A stretch of 59,017 nt of DNA from NCBI GenBank assembly GCA_902618535.1, contig CACNAV010000009.1, positions 1-59,017 on the forward strand, read 5' to 3'. The notes below the pieces were generated by a model. It had not been told where the DNA came from and made no database searches. It saw only the letters and a program-made list of their open reading frames with translations. The translations under genes and the position numbers were made by a program. Below, piece after piece: positions 9,070 to 18,800 of the stretch. The stretch's first letter is position 1. Each line of letters begins with the position of its first letter. The stretch is from an uncultured Alphaproteobacteria bacterium (GTDB lineage Bacteria; Pseudomonadota; Alphaproteobacteria; Methylaequorales; Methylaequoraceae).

Positions 9070-9661
9070 AATTGCAATAACCGGAAAAATAGCTTCTGGA
9101 AAATCTACGATTTCAGAAATTGTAAAAAAACTTGGCTTTTCAGTTTTTGAATCAGATAAAGAGGTTAACAAACTTTTTAGAGAACAAGTTGTGAAAATAA
9201 AAATTAAAGACCTTTTTTTTGATAAAGTAGATAACCTAATCAAAAAAGATGGTTCTATTAATAAGGCTCTTTTAGGTGATTATGTTTTTTTAAAAGAAGA
9301 AGAGTTAAAAAATTTGGAAAATTTAATTCATCCATTACTGAATAAAAGAAAACAAAAATTTATTGATTCAAATAAAAATGAAAAAATACTCTTTTTCGAT
9401 ATTCCCCTACTGTTTGAAAAAAAGCTTTTTAATGAGTATAATTTTATTATTTATCTTCATGTAAAGAAGGAAATTCAAGAGGAAAGAGCTTTAAAAAGAA
9501 AAAAAATGAATAAAGATAAATTTGAAAAAATTTTAAGTACACAAAATTACAATTTAAAAGAATTTAATGACTTTATATCAATAAAAATCGATACATCAAA
9601 AGATCTAGATCAAATTAAAAAAAACCTAAGTTCTTTCATTAACAAAAAAGTTCTATATTAA
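9053..9661 (+). CDS. coaE: Dephospho-CoA kinase CoaE
   Basis: CoaE phosphorylates dephospho-CoA, the last step of coenzyme A synthesis. The P-loop GKIASGKST is at 11-19, and the lid/CoA region contains LIHPLL and the FFDIPLLFEKK stretch. At 202 residues it is full length. The start is GTG at 9053, supported by a strong Shine-Dalgarno sequence (GAGGAGG, 9034-9040) inside aroE. In many alphaproteobacteria dnaQ follows coaE; here the convergent holA follows with a 9-bp overlap, so that arrangement is broken. Confidence 0.95.
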   Translation: MKHPIKIAITGKIASGKSTISEIVKKLGFSVFESDKEVNKLFREQVVKIKIKDLFFDKVDNLIKKDGSINKALLGDYVFLKEEELKNLENLIHPLLNKRKQKFIDSNKNEKILFFDIPLLFEKKLFNEYNFIIYLHVKKEIQEERALKRKKMNKDKFEKILSTQNYNLKEFNDFISIKIDTSKDLDQIKKNLSSFINKKVLY

Positions 9662-10663
9662 AGATACATCTAAAATTTTAGTTATTAATGTAAGAAGGTT
9701 GGACTTAGATGATTTTTCATTTTTTAAAATTGACATTTGGCAAAAATGTAACTGTTTGATTGTTTTTACTAGATTTTTATAACTCCATAAATCAAGCTGT
9801 GACAAAAAAAGCTCTTCTTGCTTAAAAAAAACTGGTGGTCTGAGTGCTTTCATAGATTCAGTTGGGCTCGAACCAAGCAATATTTTATTTTTAACAAATA
9901 ATAATTTTTCTAAATGTTTTGAAAAAATATTTATAAATTTTATTTCATCAGAAAATACCTGTTGGACTTTAAGAAATGCATTCCAAAAGTCTTTTCTTTT
10001 TTTTGATGCAAGTAAATAAACCAAGTTATTCAGGTCCTGATGATTATTATTTACAAGAATTGAAAGTGCGTCAACTACATTGATTTTAGTAATTTTTATA
10101 TAAATAATAAGTTTGTTTAATTCATTGATAAATCCTAATCTTTCGTTACTTAAAAGGGAGCTGATCATGACAACATGGTCGGGATTTATTTTGATATTTT
10201 CTTTATTAAAAAATTTCAAAATAATTTCTTTTTTTTCTGAAAGAGTGTCTTCATAACAAGGAATAATTAGGCAATCAGGTGAATCTTCAAAAAACTTCCT
10301 AAACTTTAATCCTTTTTGAATGGGACCGGTTTTAAAAATAATATTCTGAATATTTAAATTTTGAGAAATTAATTTTATAATTTCATTGGAAAATTTAAGG
10401 TCATTAAGTGAAAAAATTAGACTTGTTTTATTTCCAAAAATATCTTCTTGAGTGTTTTGGTTAACTATTTCTGTAAAACTGTGATTTAAAAAGTCATCTT
10501 GAAAAAAACTTAAAAACTTTAGGGAGTTTTCGTCACTAGAAAGCTTATCCTTTAAGAATTGAACACAACTTTCAATTTTTCCAAAATTAGGACCATAAAA
10601 AAGAAAAATTTTTTTTTTAGTTATTAGGGAACTTTTTTTAAAATAGGAATACTTTAAGATCAT
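9653..10663 (-). CDS. holA: DNA polymerase III delta subunit HolA
   Basis: HolA is the clamp-loader subunit that opens the beta clamp. The N-terminal domain carries the diverged non-catalytic nucleotide-binding segment FLFYGPNFGKIESC (21-34). The rest is helical and matches the delta C-terminal collar region (LANERLG-like SSLLSNERLGFINELNKL near residue 170). The length, 336 residues, is typical. It overlaps lptE by 4 bp in the leuS-lptE-holA order conserved in proteobacteria, which strengthens the call despite low sequence conservation. Confidence 0.9.
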   Translation of the reverse strand: MILKYSYFKKSSLITKKKIFLFYGPNFGKIESCVQFLKDKLSSDENSLKFLSFFQDDFLNHSFTEIVNQNTQEDIFGNKTSLIFSLNDLKFSNEIIKLISQNLNIQNIIFKTGPIQKGLKFRKFFEDSPDCLIIPCYEDTLSEKKEIILKFFNKENIKINPDHVVMISSLLSNERLGFINELNKLIIYIKITKINVVDALSILVNNNHQDLNNLVYLLASKKRKDFWNAFLKVQQVFSDEIKFINIFSKHLEKLLFVKNKILLGSSPTESMKALRPPVFFKQEELFLSQLDLWSYKNLVKTIKQLHFCQMSILKNEKSSKSNLLTLITKILDVSLI

Positions 10664-11157
10664 GGAGTTATTGATTTATTAAATCTTGATGCAGTTATTA
10701 TATGGCTTAAGCTTTCGGAAAGTGAGGAAAGAATATTTTTAGCAGCACTTTCTTCTGAAACAATGTTTGCATAGGGGCTAGCACCCAAAAAATATGAGCT
10801 TTTATTTTGTAACATTCCTGAGAGAATTACTCCTTTTTTATCATAAAATGTATACTGAAGATCTATTCGCATTATTTTTCCTGATGAATAAAAGTCTTTG
10901 TTGAAAGCTAATCCAGAGATTGACTTACTTATAGAGACAACTAGTTTGAGGTTAGATGGTTTGGACTTTTTTGAATTAAGTTTTTGGTTTAGAAAAGCCT
11001 TCATCAAAAGAGGTATTTTTTTATCGTAATCATTAGATTTCACAAGAATATTTATCTTATGTGTAAAAGCAGGGTTTTTCTTATAAATTGGTTTATAGGC
11101 ACAGCTGGAAAAAATAAATAAACATATAGAGAGTTTGAGGAATATTATTTTTTTCAT
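10660..11157 (-). CDS. lptE: LPS-assembly lipoprotein LptE
   Basis: LptE is the outer-membrane lipoprotein that plugs LptD and helps place lipopolysaccharide on the cell surface. A lipoprotein signal peptide is visible ([19 protein letters not shown], Cys19), followed directly by the family-typical AYKPIYKK. The body is short (165 residues) and poorly conserved, as in other LptE proteins. Its position between leuS and holA, overlapping both by 4 bp, is the main support. It implies that the cell has an LPS-type outer membrane. Confidence 0.87.
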   Translation of the reverse strand: MKKIIFLKLSICLFIFSSCAYKPIYKKNPAFTHKINILVKSNDYDKKIPLLMKAFLNQKLNSKKSKPSNLKLVVSISKSISGLAFNKDFYSSGKIMRIDLQYTFYDKKGVILSGMLQNKSSYFLGASPYANIVSEESAAKNILSSLSESLSHIITASRFNKSITP

Positions 11158-13694
11158 ACGACAAAATTAATAATTCTATTTTTTACAAAAATAATCTTTT
11201 TTGCATTATTATAATAAGATGACGGAATATTCTTATTTTTTCTAATGATTTCTAAAATATCCTCTTGGCTTGACTCTAATGGCACGTTAACAAGAGATTT
11301 CTTTTTTCCATTAACTTGAAAAACAATACTAACAATTTTTTCATCTAAGCCTGAACTATCTAAATCAGGCCACTTTAAATTTATTAGAACTTCCTTGAAA
11401 CCTGATTTTGCTGCTAATTCATCAGAAAAGTGAGGAGTAATTATGGAAATTAGCCTTAAGAATATTGACCAACAGTAATCAGAAAGATTTTTACTCATCT
11501 TAGTTTTCAAAGCATGGTTAGCCATTTCTCTTAATTTAGCTACAGCTGTATTAAATCTATAGCCTTTAATATCATCTGTATAACCGATTATCGTTTTCTG
11601 TATTAAGTTATAAGTTTCTGTTTCATTTTCTTTGATTTTAGAAATTACTGTTGGTTCTAATTCTATGATGAATAAAAAATTGTTTTGTAAATGATCGTAT
11701 ATTTTTTTTAAAAATTTATACGTTGCTTTAATTCCGTCAATTGACCATTCTAGGTCTCTCTCTGGGGGTGAGTCAGATATCATGAAAAGTCTAGCAGTGT
11801 CAGCTCCGTAAGTTGATATTATTGAATCAGGGTCTACAACATTTTTTTTTGACTTACTCATTTTTTCTGATCTCCCCTTAAAAACTTTGGTTATTTTGCC
11901 ATTTTCATTTGTATAGTAATTGGTATTACCTTTTGTGTCTTTTTCACTAAAAACGTTGCTAGGGTTAATCCATTTTGAGTCTGCTGTTTTAAAGGTTTCA
12001 TGGCAGACCATACCTTGAGTAACTAATTTTTTGAATGGTTCTTCAGGAACATTGTAATTACAATATTTAAGCGCTCTTGAAAAAAACCTAGAATAAAGAA
12101 GATGAAGGATTGCATGCTCAACACCACCAATATAATGGTCGACTGGCATCCAATAGCTTGTGTCATCTTCTTTAAAAGGAATAGATTCTTCAATTGGTGA
12201 ACAAAATCTTAAAAAATACCAGGAAGAATCAAAAAAAGTGTCCAAGGTATCTGTTTCTCTTATTGCTTTTTTGCCAGTTTTATTACATTTGGTATTTTTC
12301 CATGTTGGATGATTACTCAGAGGATTCCCAGAATTTTTAAAATCTATATTTTCTGGAAGTTTAATGGGTAAATCTTCCTCATCTACTGGAAGAGTTTTTC
12401 CATCCTCAGTGTAAATAATAGGAATTGGGCATCCCCAATATCTTTGTCTAGACACTCCCCAGTCGCGAAGCCGATAGTCGGTTTTTTTTTTCCCAGTTTT
12501 ACTTTTATGTATTACTTCAGTTATCTTTTCTTTTGCTTCAGATGGGTGAAGGTTATCGAGAAAGTCTGAATTAATTATTTTATCTTCTTTTTTAATTTCA
12601 CAGTAGGGAAGGGTGGATGAATTAGTATCTTGAATAACTTTTATAATATTTAGGTTATTTTTTAAGGCAAAATCGTAATCTCTTTTGTCATGAGCTGGGC
12701 AACCGAAAATTGCCCCAGATCCGTAATCCATTAAGACATAATTAGCAAAAAAAATCGGTATTTCTTTTTTACTAAATGGATGTATCACGTGTAGTCCAGT
12801 TTTAAATGCAAACTTCTCATCACTATTTTTTTTTTTTTGATCTTTAATACAGAGGTTTTTGAATTTGGTAAATTCCAAATCATCATTAAAAAAACTACCT
12901 ATTTCATGTTCCACAGAAAGTGCAATAAAGGTTGCACCAAATATTGTCTCCGGCCTTGTAGTGAAGACTTTAATTTTTTGACTTTTTTCAGAAATATTAA
13001 ATATTATTTCAACACCTTCGGATACACCAATCCAATTTTTTTGCATTGCTCTAACTTTATCTGGCCATTGATTTAGGTTGTCGAGTTCGTTGAGGAGCTC
13101 TTTAGAAAACTTAGAAATTTTTAGAAACCATTGAGATAATTTTTTTTTTTCTACAATTGCCCCTGACCTCCAACCTTTTCCGTCAATTACCTGTTCATTT
13201 GCTAAAACCGTCTCATCAACAGGGTCCCAATTAACATAGCTATCTTTCTTATAAACGAGCCCTGCATTGTATAAATCAATAAAAAGCTTTTGCTGATGCT
13301 TGTAGTATTTATCATTACAAGTGGAAATTTCTCTTTCCCAATCAATCGATAAACCAATTGACTTAAGCTGTTTTTTCATATTGTTTATATTTTTCTCTGT
13401 CCAAACTTTAGGGTTTAGATTATTTTCTATAGCTGCGTTTTCTGCAGGCATTCCAAAACTGTCCCATCCCATTGGATGAAGAACATTAAATTGATTGTTT
13501 TTAAAAAATCTTGCAATGACATCACCAATTGTATAATTTCTCAGATGTCCCATATGAATATTACCAGATGGGTAGGGAAACATTTCTAATACATAAAATT
13601 TTTTTTTCTTTTCTTTACTAGCTGAAAATAATTTCCTTGAATGCCAAAGATTTTGCCATTTTTTTTCTATTATTGATGGTTTTGAGTAATCCAT
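11154..13694 (-). CDS. leuS: Leucyl-tRNA synthetase LeuS
   Basis: LeuS is a class Ia synthetase that charges tRNA-Leu. The HIGH-type motif [11 protein letters not shown] is at 40-50 and KMSKS at 611-615. The editing (CP1) domain is recognisable from [12 protein letters not shown]. The chosen ATG at 13694 ([14 protein letters not shown]) gives 846 residues with the conserved N-terminus. A GTG 30 bp upstream would add ten residues that overlap the preceding gene and match nothing in the family. The ATG lies one base after the upstream stop codon. The 3' end overlaps lptE by 4 bp. Confidence 0.97.
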   Translation of the reverse strand: MDYSKPSIIEKKWQNLWHSRKLFSASKEKKKKFYVLEMFPYPSGNIHMGHLRNYTIGDVIARFFKNNQFNVLHPMGWDSFGMPAENAAIENNLNPKVWTEKNINNMKKQLKSIGLSIDWEREISTCNDKYYKHQQKLFIDLYNAGLVYKKDSYVNWDPVDETVLANEQVIDGKGWRSGAIVEKKKLSQWFLKISKFSKELLNELDNLNQWPDKVRAMQKNWIGVSEGVEIIFNISEKSQKIKVFTTRPETIFGATFIALSVEHEIGSFFNDDLEFTKFKNLCIKDQKKKNSDEKFAFKTGLHVIHPFSKKEIPIFFANYVLMDYGSGAIFGCPAHDKRDYDFALKNNLNIIKVIQDTNSSTLPYCEIKKEDKIINSDFLDNLHPSEAKEKITEVIHKSKTGKKKTDYRLRDWGVSRQRYWGCPIPIIYTEDGKTLPVDEEDLPIKLPENIDFKNSGNPLSNHPTWKNTKCNKTGKKAIRETDTLDTFFDSSWYFLRFCSPIEESIPFKEDDTSYWMPVDHYIGGVEHAILHLLYSRFFSRALKYCNYNVPEEPFKKLVTQGMVCHETFKTADSKWINPSNVFSEKDTKGNTNYYTNENGKITKVFKGRSEKMSKSKKNVVDPDSIISTYGADTARLFMISDSPPERDLEWSIDGIKATYKFLKKIYDHLQNNFLFIIELEPTVISKIKENETETYNLIQKTIIGYTDDIKGYRFNTAVAKLREMANHALKTKMSKNLSDYCWSIFLRLISIITPHFSDELAAKSGFKEVLINLKWPDLDSSGLDEKIVSIVFQVNGKKKSLVNVPLESSQEDILEIIRKNKNIPSSYYNNAKKIIFVKNRIINFVV

Positions 13695-13695
13695 T

Positions 13696-14289
13696 TTAAT
13701 CTCTAAAGCAAGAAATTGCACCAAAACCCTTTAGGTTTTTATTTTTAAGGCGCCTTATATTTGTTCTGTTAACACCCCCTAAAGCAAAATTCAATTTGTT
13801 TTTTAACAATATACAAAGTTTAAAAAGTTTTTTTGTTCCAAGTTCATTTCTTTCAGGATGGGTTTTTGTTCTAAAGACATTTGAAATGAAAACAATATCT
13901 ATGTTCTTTGCAAATTTTTGAGCCTCTTGGTAGTTATGAATTTTTACTGCTAGCAGAAACGTATCTTGTATTAAATTAAAATTTATCATGTTACTAAAAA
14001 ATTTATTTTTAAAATCAATTAATATCCCGTTTGCCTTATATTTGCTAGCCCAGAAAAAAGAGCTTTGTATAATAAAAATAATACGGTTTTTTCTACAAAT
14101 TTGAACTAATGGTTCGATATTTTTTAAGAATTCTTTTTTTTTGAAAGGCTCTTCAAAAAAAAAGATTACACCAGTTTTACAGGTTAGATTATTAAGTATT
14201 TTTTCACTGAAGCTTTTAAAAGGATTGCAAAAAAACCATTCTTCTGGGATAGTAATTTTTTTTAATTTATATCGTAACCGATTTTCCAT
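13696..14289 (-). CDS. ThiE/TenI-like thiamine phosphate synthase family protein
   Basis: This resembles the alphaproteobacterial thiamine-monophosphate-synthase/TenI-like barrel proteins. Recognisable parts are [12 protein letters not shown], the active-site-like stretch [23 protein letters not shown] (about residues 130-152), and the C-terminal [14 protein letters not shown] phosphate-binding loop. The substrate residues of true ThiE cannot be confirmed, so it may act elsewhere or be non-catalytic. It is 197 residues, and leuS follows after one base. Its start codon overlaps the divergent yggS start codon by 2 bp. Confidence 0.7.
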   Translation of the reverse strand: MENRLRYKLKKITIPEEWFFCNPFKSFSEKILNNLTCKTGVIFFFEEPFKKKEFLKNIEPLVQICRKNRIIFIIQSSFFWASKYKANGILIDFKNKFFSNMINFNLIQDTFLLAVKIHNYQEAQKFAKNIDIVFISNVFRTKTHPERNELGTKKLFKLCILLKNKLNFALGGVNRTNIRRLKNKNLKGFGAISCFRD

Positions 14290-14947
14290 GACTGAAATTA
14301 TTAAAAATTATAAAAGAATTTTGATTCAAATTGAAAGATATAATAAAGAATTTTCAGCAACGAGTAAGAACCCAAAATTAATTGCAGTTTCAAAAACCTT
14401 TGCAGAAGATAAAATACAATTAGTAATTGATCAAGGACAACATATTTTTGGAGAAAACAAGGTCCAAGAGGCAACGCGAAAATGGATAGATTTAAAAAAA
14501 AGAAATAAAAAAATTGAACTTCATTTAATTGGGCCACTTCAATCCAATAAAGTAAAGGAAGCGCTGGAGGTTTTTGATGTAATTCAAACTATTGATAGAG
14601 AAAAAATTGTAAAAAAAATAAAAGATAATTTGAATGGCAAAAAGACGAGTTTTTTTGTTCAGGTTAACATTGGTGATGAACCACAAAAAAATGGTTTAAA
14701 GATTTCGGAGGTTGATGCTTTTGTTAAGTGGTGTGTTAATGATATGAATTTGAGAGTAACTGGACTAATGTGTATTCCTCCGATTGATGGAGAATCATCT
14801 TATTATTTTAATTTACTTTCTAATTTGAAAGAGAAACTTAAGCTCCAACATGCAAGCATGGGAATGTCAAACGACTTTGCAAAAGCCATTCAATTTGGGG
14901 CAACTTATCTGAGAGTTGGTTCGGCTATTTTTGGGACTAGAAGTTAG
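14288..14947 (+). CDS. yggS: PLP homeostasis protein YggS (PROSC family)
   Basis: This pyridoxal-phosphate-binding protein has the alanine-racemase-like barrel and balances free PLP and amino/keto acid pools; it has no known enzymatic reaction. Lys36 in KLIAVSKTF is the expected Schiff-base lysine. Other family marks are FGENKVQEA, HLIGPLQSNK, and the C-terminal MGMSNDFAKAI plus LRVGSAIFG. The ATG at 14288 gives 219 residues and the conserved N-terminus; a start 147 bp upstream would only add non-homologous residues. The end overlaps the convergent transpeptidase gene by 4 bp. Confidence 0.94.
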   Translation: MTEIIKNYKRILIQIERYNKEFSATSKNPKLIAVSKTFAEDKIQLVIDQGQHIFGENKVQEATRKWIDLKKRNKKIELHLIGPLQSNKVKEALEVFDVIQTIDREKIVKKIKDNLNGKKTSFFVQVNIGDEPQKNGLKISEVDAFVKWCVNDMNLRVTGLMCIPPIDGESSYYFNLLSNLKEKLKLQHASMGMSNDFAKAIQFGATYLRVGSAIFGTRS

Positions 14948-15453
14948 TTGATAATAAGGCTTGATGATACAGTGATACAAGGAATTAATTCAAGCAAGTC
15001 TTTCTTTGCCATAGCTATACAGCCCTCTGTAAATCTTGTTTTATTTTCTGAGCAATGAAGAAATATGGCGCTTCCTTTGTGCTTTATTGGTAAGGTGTAG
15101 TTGAAATCCAATACGATTACAATGTCATAAAGACTGTCTTTACGAAACATGTCTTCATATTCACAACCCATTGGCTTACTTATTAGAGAATTATATCTTT
15201 TGTTGTTTGAATCTGTGCACCAAGCAAAACTTTTCTTTATTTCAATCTTAGGAATTTTGACTTTTGTCTTATTTAGTTCTTTTTTTTTATAAAAAATTTT
15301 TTTTAATTTAAACTTACCCCTTGGGGTTATTAGATCTCCTTCTCTTTTTTTTGCACCAATTCCGTTCTTACCGACAAAGCAAACAAATTTTTTTTTTTCA
15401 TGATAAACATATGCTATGTTTTTTCTATGAGACCTTTTTACAAACAAATTCAT
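14944..15453 (-). CDS. L,D-transpeptidase (YkuD-fold, COG3786-type)
   Basis: This is a peptidoglycan L,D-transpeptidase-type protein. The catalytic region is SAIFLHCSENKTRFTEGCIAM, with His133, Arg140 and Cys145 in the order expected for the YkuD fold, and GDLITPRGKF near residue 39 is also family-typical. No signal peptide is visible in the 169 residues, which is common in this subgroup but leaves the route of export open. Its start codon lies only 8 bp from that of the divergent regulator gene. Confidence 0.82.
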   Translation of the reverse strand: MNLFVKRSHRKNIAYVYHEKKKFVCFVGKNGIGAKKREGDLITPRGKFKLKKIFYKKKELNKTKVKIPKIEIKKSFAWCTDSNNKRYNSLISKPMGCEYEDMFRKDSLYDIVIVLDFNYTLPIKHKGSAIFLHCSENKTRFTEGCIAMAKKDLLELIPCITVSSSLIIN

Positions 15454-15461
15454 TCTAGAAT

Positions 15462-16115
15462 ATGTTAAACAAAAAAAAGATTATAGCCATATTCAATAAA
15501 AATTTTTTTTTGGAGGAATTAATTGTTATTTTGGAAGATGAGGGTTTTAAAATTAAAAAAGTTAACGATTTTCATAAACTTGATAAACCTGTTTCCAACA
15601 AAATTTTATTTATTGATATTGATTCAAAAAAAAAACTTGAAATCGTAAAAAAATTCATACAATTATCAGTCAGTAATTGCAGTATTTTTGTAATACATAA
15701 CGAAAATTTAAAAATTGATATTGAAGATGTTCTATTATTAAAACCTCCAATCATTTTTAAAGAACTCGTTAATCAACTTTATAAAATTAGTGAGAAAAGT
15801 GAAAATCTAAGTAGTGTTGTAAGATTAAAATACTTTCAACTAGACTTAAAAAAAAATCAAATAATCTTCAACAAAACAAATAAAAAAATAAGACTGACAG
15901 AACTAGAAGGGAGACTTTTAAAATTCTTATCAGAAAATGTAAACGGTTCAACTAAACAAGAATTATTGTCAAAAGTTTGGGGGCATAATAAACTACTTGA
16001 TACACACACGTTAGAAACATTGATTTATAGATTAAGAAAAAAAATTGAAGTTAACCCCAACGAACCTAAACTTTTAGTTTTAACAGAAAAAAAATATTTT
16101 TTTATAAAAAACTAA
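15462..16115 (+). CDS. OmpR/PhoB-type regulator with degenerate receiver domain
   Basis: The C-terminal half (about 125-217) is a winged-helix DNA-binding domain: RLTELEGRLLKFL, the recognition region THTLETLIYRLRKKI, and the final wing. The N-terminal half looks like a receiver, with hydrophobic strands, FIDID (52-54) at the phospho-acceptor position and LLLKPP carrying the Lys94-Pro pair. The two acidic residues expected near residue 10 are missing (IAIFNKN), so Mg-dependent phosphorylation is doubtful. No histidine kinase is adjacent. It shares an 8-bp divergent gap with the L,D-transpeptidase gene, which is a plausible target. Confidence 0.75.
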   Translation: MLNKKKIIAIFNKNFFLEELIVILEDEGFKIKKVNDFHKLDKPVSNKILFIDIDSKKKLEIVKKFIQLSVSNCSIFVIHNENLKIDIEDVLLLKPPIIFKELVNQLYKISEKSENLSSVVRLKYFQLDLKKNQIIFNKTNKKIRLTELEGRLLKFLSENVNGSTKQELLSKVWGHNKLLDTHTLETLIYRLRKKIEVNPNEPKLLVLTEKKYFFIKN

Positions 16116-16711
16116 TTATTTCGAAAAACTTTAGGGCGAGGGTCCTCTTTATCAATATCAAAGCTTGAGACATAATTTTTCTCATTTACTATTAAAGTGT
16201 TGAGAAGCACCTCAATTTTATTAGTGGCGTTTTGAAAAATTGTCCATTTTTTCATAAGGAAAGGGTTTTTCTCAAAAACTATTTCTAAAAAACTTTCATC
16301 ATTTCTTTTTTTATGGCGAATTCTAATTTTAATTTGATTTTCCTTTTCGTATAATCCAATTATTTCAATATCTTTTTTTTCAAAATTTTTATAAAGAAAA
16401 AGACTTACTGGGATGTCAGCTAGATTATAAAAGGTAATGGATTTTATTTTATTATTAATTGAAGCAAACCTTTTACCATCACTAATTAACAAAAGTGGAA
16501 TTTCATTATATTCAATTCTTGTTTTTCCAGGACGTGTAATTAAAATTTTTCCAGAAAGAACTTCTCCGTTGTTATTAATTTGAATGAATTCGGCATTTAA
16601 AGTATTAAAACTCTGCAAAAAATTTAAAACCCTTTCTTGATTTGCATTGCCAAAGGAAGTTTTATGTATAAAAATGATAATTAAAAAATTTGAAATTAGT
16701 AAACGAAACAC
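16112..16711 (-). CDS. lolA: Outer-membrane lipoprotein carrier protein LolA
   Basis: LolA ferries lipoproteins through the periplasm from LolCDE to the outer membrane. Family-typical segments are FNTLNAEFIQ, GKILITRPGKTRIEY and the central LLLISDGKRFA. The GTG at 16711 gives MFRLLISNFL plus a hydrophobic signal sequence and a normal length of 199 residues. An ATG at 16738 would add nine residues and overlap the divergent lipoprotein gene by 11 bp; neither start can be excluded. The 3' end overlaps the response-regulator gene by 4 bp. Confidence 0.85.
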   Translation of the reverse strand: MFRLLISNFLIIIFIHKTSFGNANQERVLNFLQSFNTLNAEFIQINNNGEVLSGKILITRPGKTRIEYNEIPLLLISDGKRFASINNKIKSITFYNLADIPVSLFLYKNFEKKDIEIIGLYEKENQIKIRIRHKKRNDESFLEIVFEKNPFLMKKWTIFQNATNKIEVLLNTLIVNEKNYVSSFDIDKEDPRPKVFRNN

Positions 16712-16727
16712 AAGATAATTATATACT

Positions 16728-18800
16728 ATGACAATCAAAGTTTTAAGAGATAACCGTATTTTTATTTTAGCCGTAGCGATTGTTCTTAGTAGCTGTCAAT
16801 TAACAACAACTGGTGAAAAAAAGTCTGTTTTAGATGAAAGCTCAAGTACAGAGGAACAAGCGCAAAGCCTTGAAAAAGATTTCACAGAAGAAGAATCTAA
16901 TGAAGAATTTGTTGAGCAATCAGATCAAGATTTCGTAGTTAGTGAGAAAGAACGAACTGTTGAAAAACAATACCCAATAAAAGAGACTTATGAGAATATT
17001 TCCTCAGCTCAAAAAATCAAAGACGAAAAAAGAATTTTAGACTTTTTCTCAGATTTTTTTAAATCTGACGAGGGAGAATTAAAAGAATCAGAAATAAAAA
17101 ATAAAAAAAAAAGTGATTCTACTCAAAAACAAGTGGTCGCTTCTAACGATAAAAAAGTCGATAAGAATTTGCGAGAAGAACAGATTGAAATTTTTAAACC
17201 AGAAAAACCCAAAGATGAAAAAAGAATTCTAGATTTTTTTACAAAATTTTTTGATTCAGAAGATCAAAAGCGTCAAGGTGAAACCCTCAAAGAGGAATCT
17301 GCGACTAAACAAGCTAAGATTTCAAGAGAAAAACATAATGATAGCGAAGAACAAAAAAAGAAATTTGATGAAACCTTAGAACAAGGTAATTTAAAATTAG
17401 ATGGACTAAAGGATGATAAATATAAAATGACCAATGATTTTAAAAAAGAAGTCGTTACTACTGAGCCAGAAGTTACAGTCAGTTTAAAAGAAATTAAAAT
17501 AGAAGAAATTATTGATATTGACAAAGAAACTCCGGACAAACCTAAAATTGTGTCAATAGAAGATCCATTGGATAAAAACGCACGGGACAAAACGAATGAA
17601 TTTAGTTCCCCCATTGAAAAAGATAATGTTGATAAAATAAATCAATTAGCATTTTTGGATACAAGAAAGTCTGCTTACAAAAAGAAAAAAAGATCCAATA
17701 ATTTAATTGGTCTTTTGCTTCCCTTGACAGGTGAAAAAAGGTCAGCAGGGAATTTAGTTTTAAACACCTTTAGATATAGTTTGGTTTCTAACCCTAAAGA
17801 CATAGTATTCAAAATATATGATACAAAAGGTACCTCTTATGGAGCTGTAGAAGCTGCTAAAAAGGGGAAGAAAGACAATGTTGATACATTCATTGGACCA
17901 GTTTTTTCTTACGAAACATTGGCAGTCAAGAATGCTTTTCTAGGAGATTCGAAAGTAAAGTTTTTTAGTTTGTCTCCTGATCTAGAAAATGTTTCTAGAA
18001 ACGTAATTGTCTCTGGACAAAACCCCAATGACCAAATTTCTTGTATTTTAGATGATATTGAGAGTAAAGAGCTAAAAAAGATTCTTTTAATACATCACAA
18101 CGATAAATATGGGGAGGTTGTTAAAAAAAGCTTGGAAGAAAGAATTAACAAATCTAATGCATTTAATAAGTTTGAATTATCATTTTTTACAGTATATCCA
18201 GAGCAAAACTTGAACAAAGATATTATGGCGATAAGTAACTTTGAAAGCAGAAAACTTGCTTTAAAAGAAAAACGAAAATTTATTGAAAACGACAAGTCTT
18301 TAACAAAATTTGAAAGAAAAAATGAGCTTAAGAAGTTAGAGAGACAACTTACTCTGGGCGTTCCTTTTGACTCTGTTATAGTTGCTTCAGATGGTGATAA
18401 ATTAACAGAAATTTTATCGCACTTAGCTTTTTATGATATAAACGCCAACAACACTTTTATTTACGGAACAGGTTTGTGGGAGGATACCAATAAAAAAGAC
18501 AAAGTGTTCGAGAATACTTATTTTGTTAGCAATTTAAAATCTAAAGAATCTTCTTTCGTAAAAAATTATAAAGATGTTTTCTCCAGAGAACCCTCCTCCG
18601 TAAGCTTTCATCTTTTTGATCTTATTGATTTAGTTAACGATTCTAAATTTTATGATATCTATCCAGAGGATAAAGTTTTTTTTGGAGAATACACAAATAG
18701 CCTTCTTAAGTCTGGTTATGTTAAAAGAGAAACATTTATTAAGAAAAACAAGTCAGGAAAAACAAAAAATGTTTTTAGCTGTCAGTTAAATGAAATTTAG
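16728..18800 (+). CDS. LpoA-like lipoprotein (penicillin-binding protein activator family)
   Basis: A lipoprotein signal peptide ends at Cys23 (VLSSC). Residues 24-320 form a highly charged, probably disordered linker. It contains a duplicated motif, KDEKRILDFF followed by an amphipathic FF-acidic segment, at 98-115 and 162-179. From about residue 325 (NNLIGLLLPLTGEKRSAG) to the end it matches the periplasmic-binding-protein type I fold of LpoA-like proteins, which stimulate peptidoglycan synthases from the outer membrane. Total length is 690 residues. It starts just upstream of divergent lolA and overlaps convergent rdgB by 26 bp. Confidence 0.8.
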   Translation: MTIKVLRDNRIFILAVAIVLSSCQLTTTGEKKSVLDESSSTEEQAQSLEKDFTEEESNEEFVEQSDQDFVVSEKERTVEKQYPIKETYENISSAQKIKDEKRILDFFSDFFKSDEGELKESEIKNKKKSDSTQKQVVASNDKKVDKNLREEQIEIFKPEKPKDEKRILDFFTKFFDSEDQKRQGETLKEESATKQAKISREKHNDSEEQKKKFDETLEQGNLKLDGLKDDKYKMTNDFKKEVVTTEPEVTVSLKEIKIEEIIDIDKETPDKPKIVSIEDPLDKNARDKTNEFSSPIEKDNVDKINQLAFLDTRKSAYKKKKRSNNLIGLLLPLTGEKRSAGNLVLNTFRYSLVSNPKDIVFKIYDTKGTSYGAVEAAKKGKKDNVDTFIGPVFSYETLAVKNAFLGDSKVKFFSLSPDLENVSRNVIVSGQNPNDQISCILDDIESKELKKILLIHHNDKYGEVVKKSLEERINKSNAFNKFELSFFTVYPEQNLNKDIMAISNFESRKLALKEKRKFIENDKSLTKFERKNELKKLERQLTLGVPFDSVIVASDGDKLTEILSHLAFYDINANNTFIYGTGLWEDTNKKDKVFENTYFVSNLKSKESSFVKNYKDVFSREPSSVSFHLFDLIDLVNDSKFYDIYPEDKVFFGEYTNSLLKSGYVKRETFIKKNKSGKTKNVFSCQLNEI

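Noticed and set aside
13694-13724. Upstream GTG start for leuS
   Set aside because: The extra ten residues overlap the ThiE/TenI-like gene and lack homology; the ATG at 13694 begins the conserved N-terminus.
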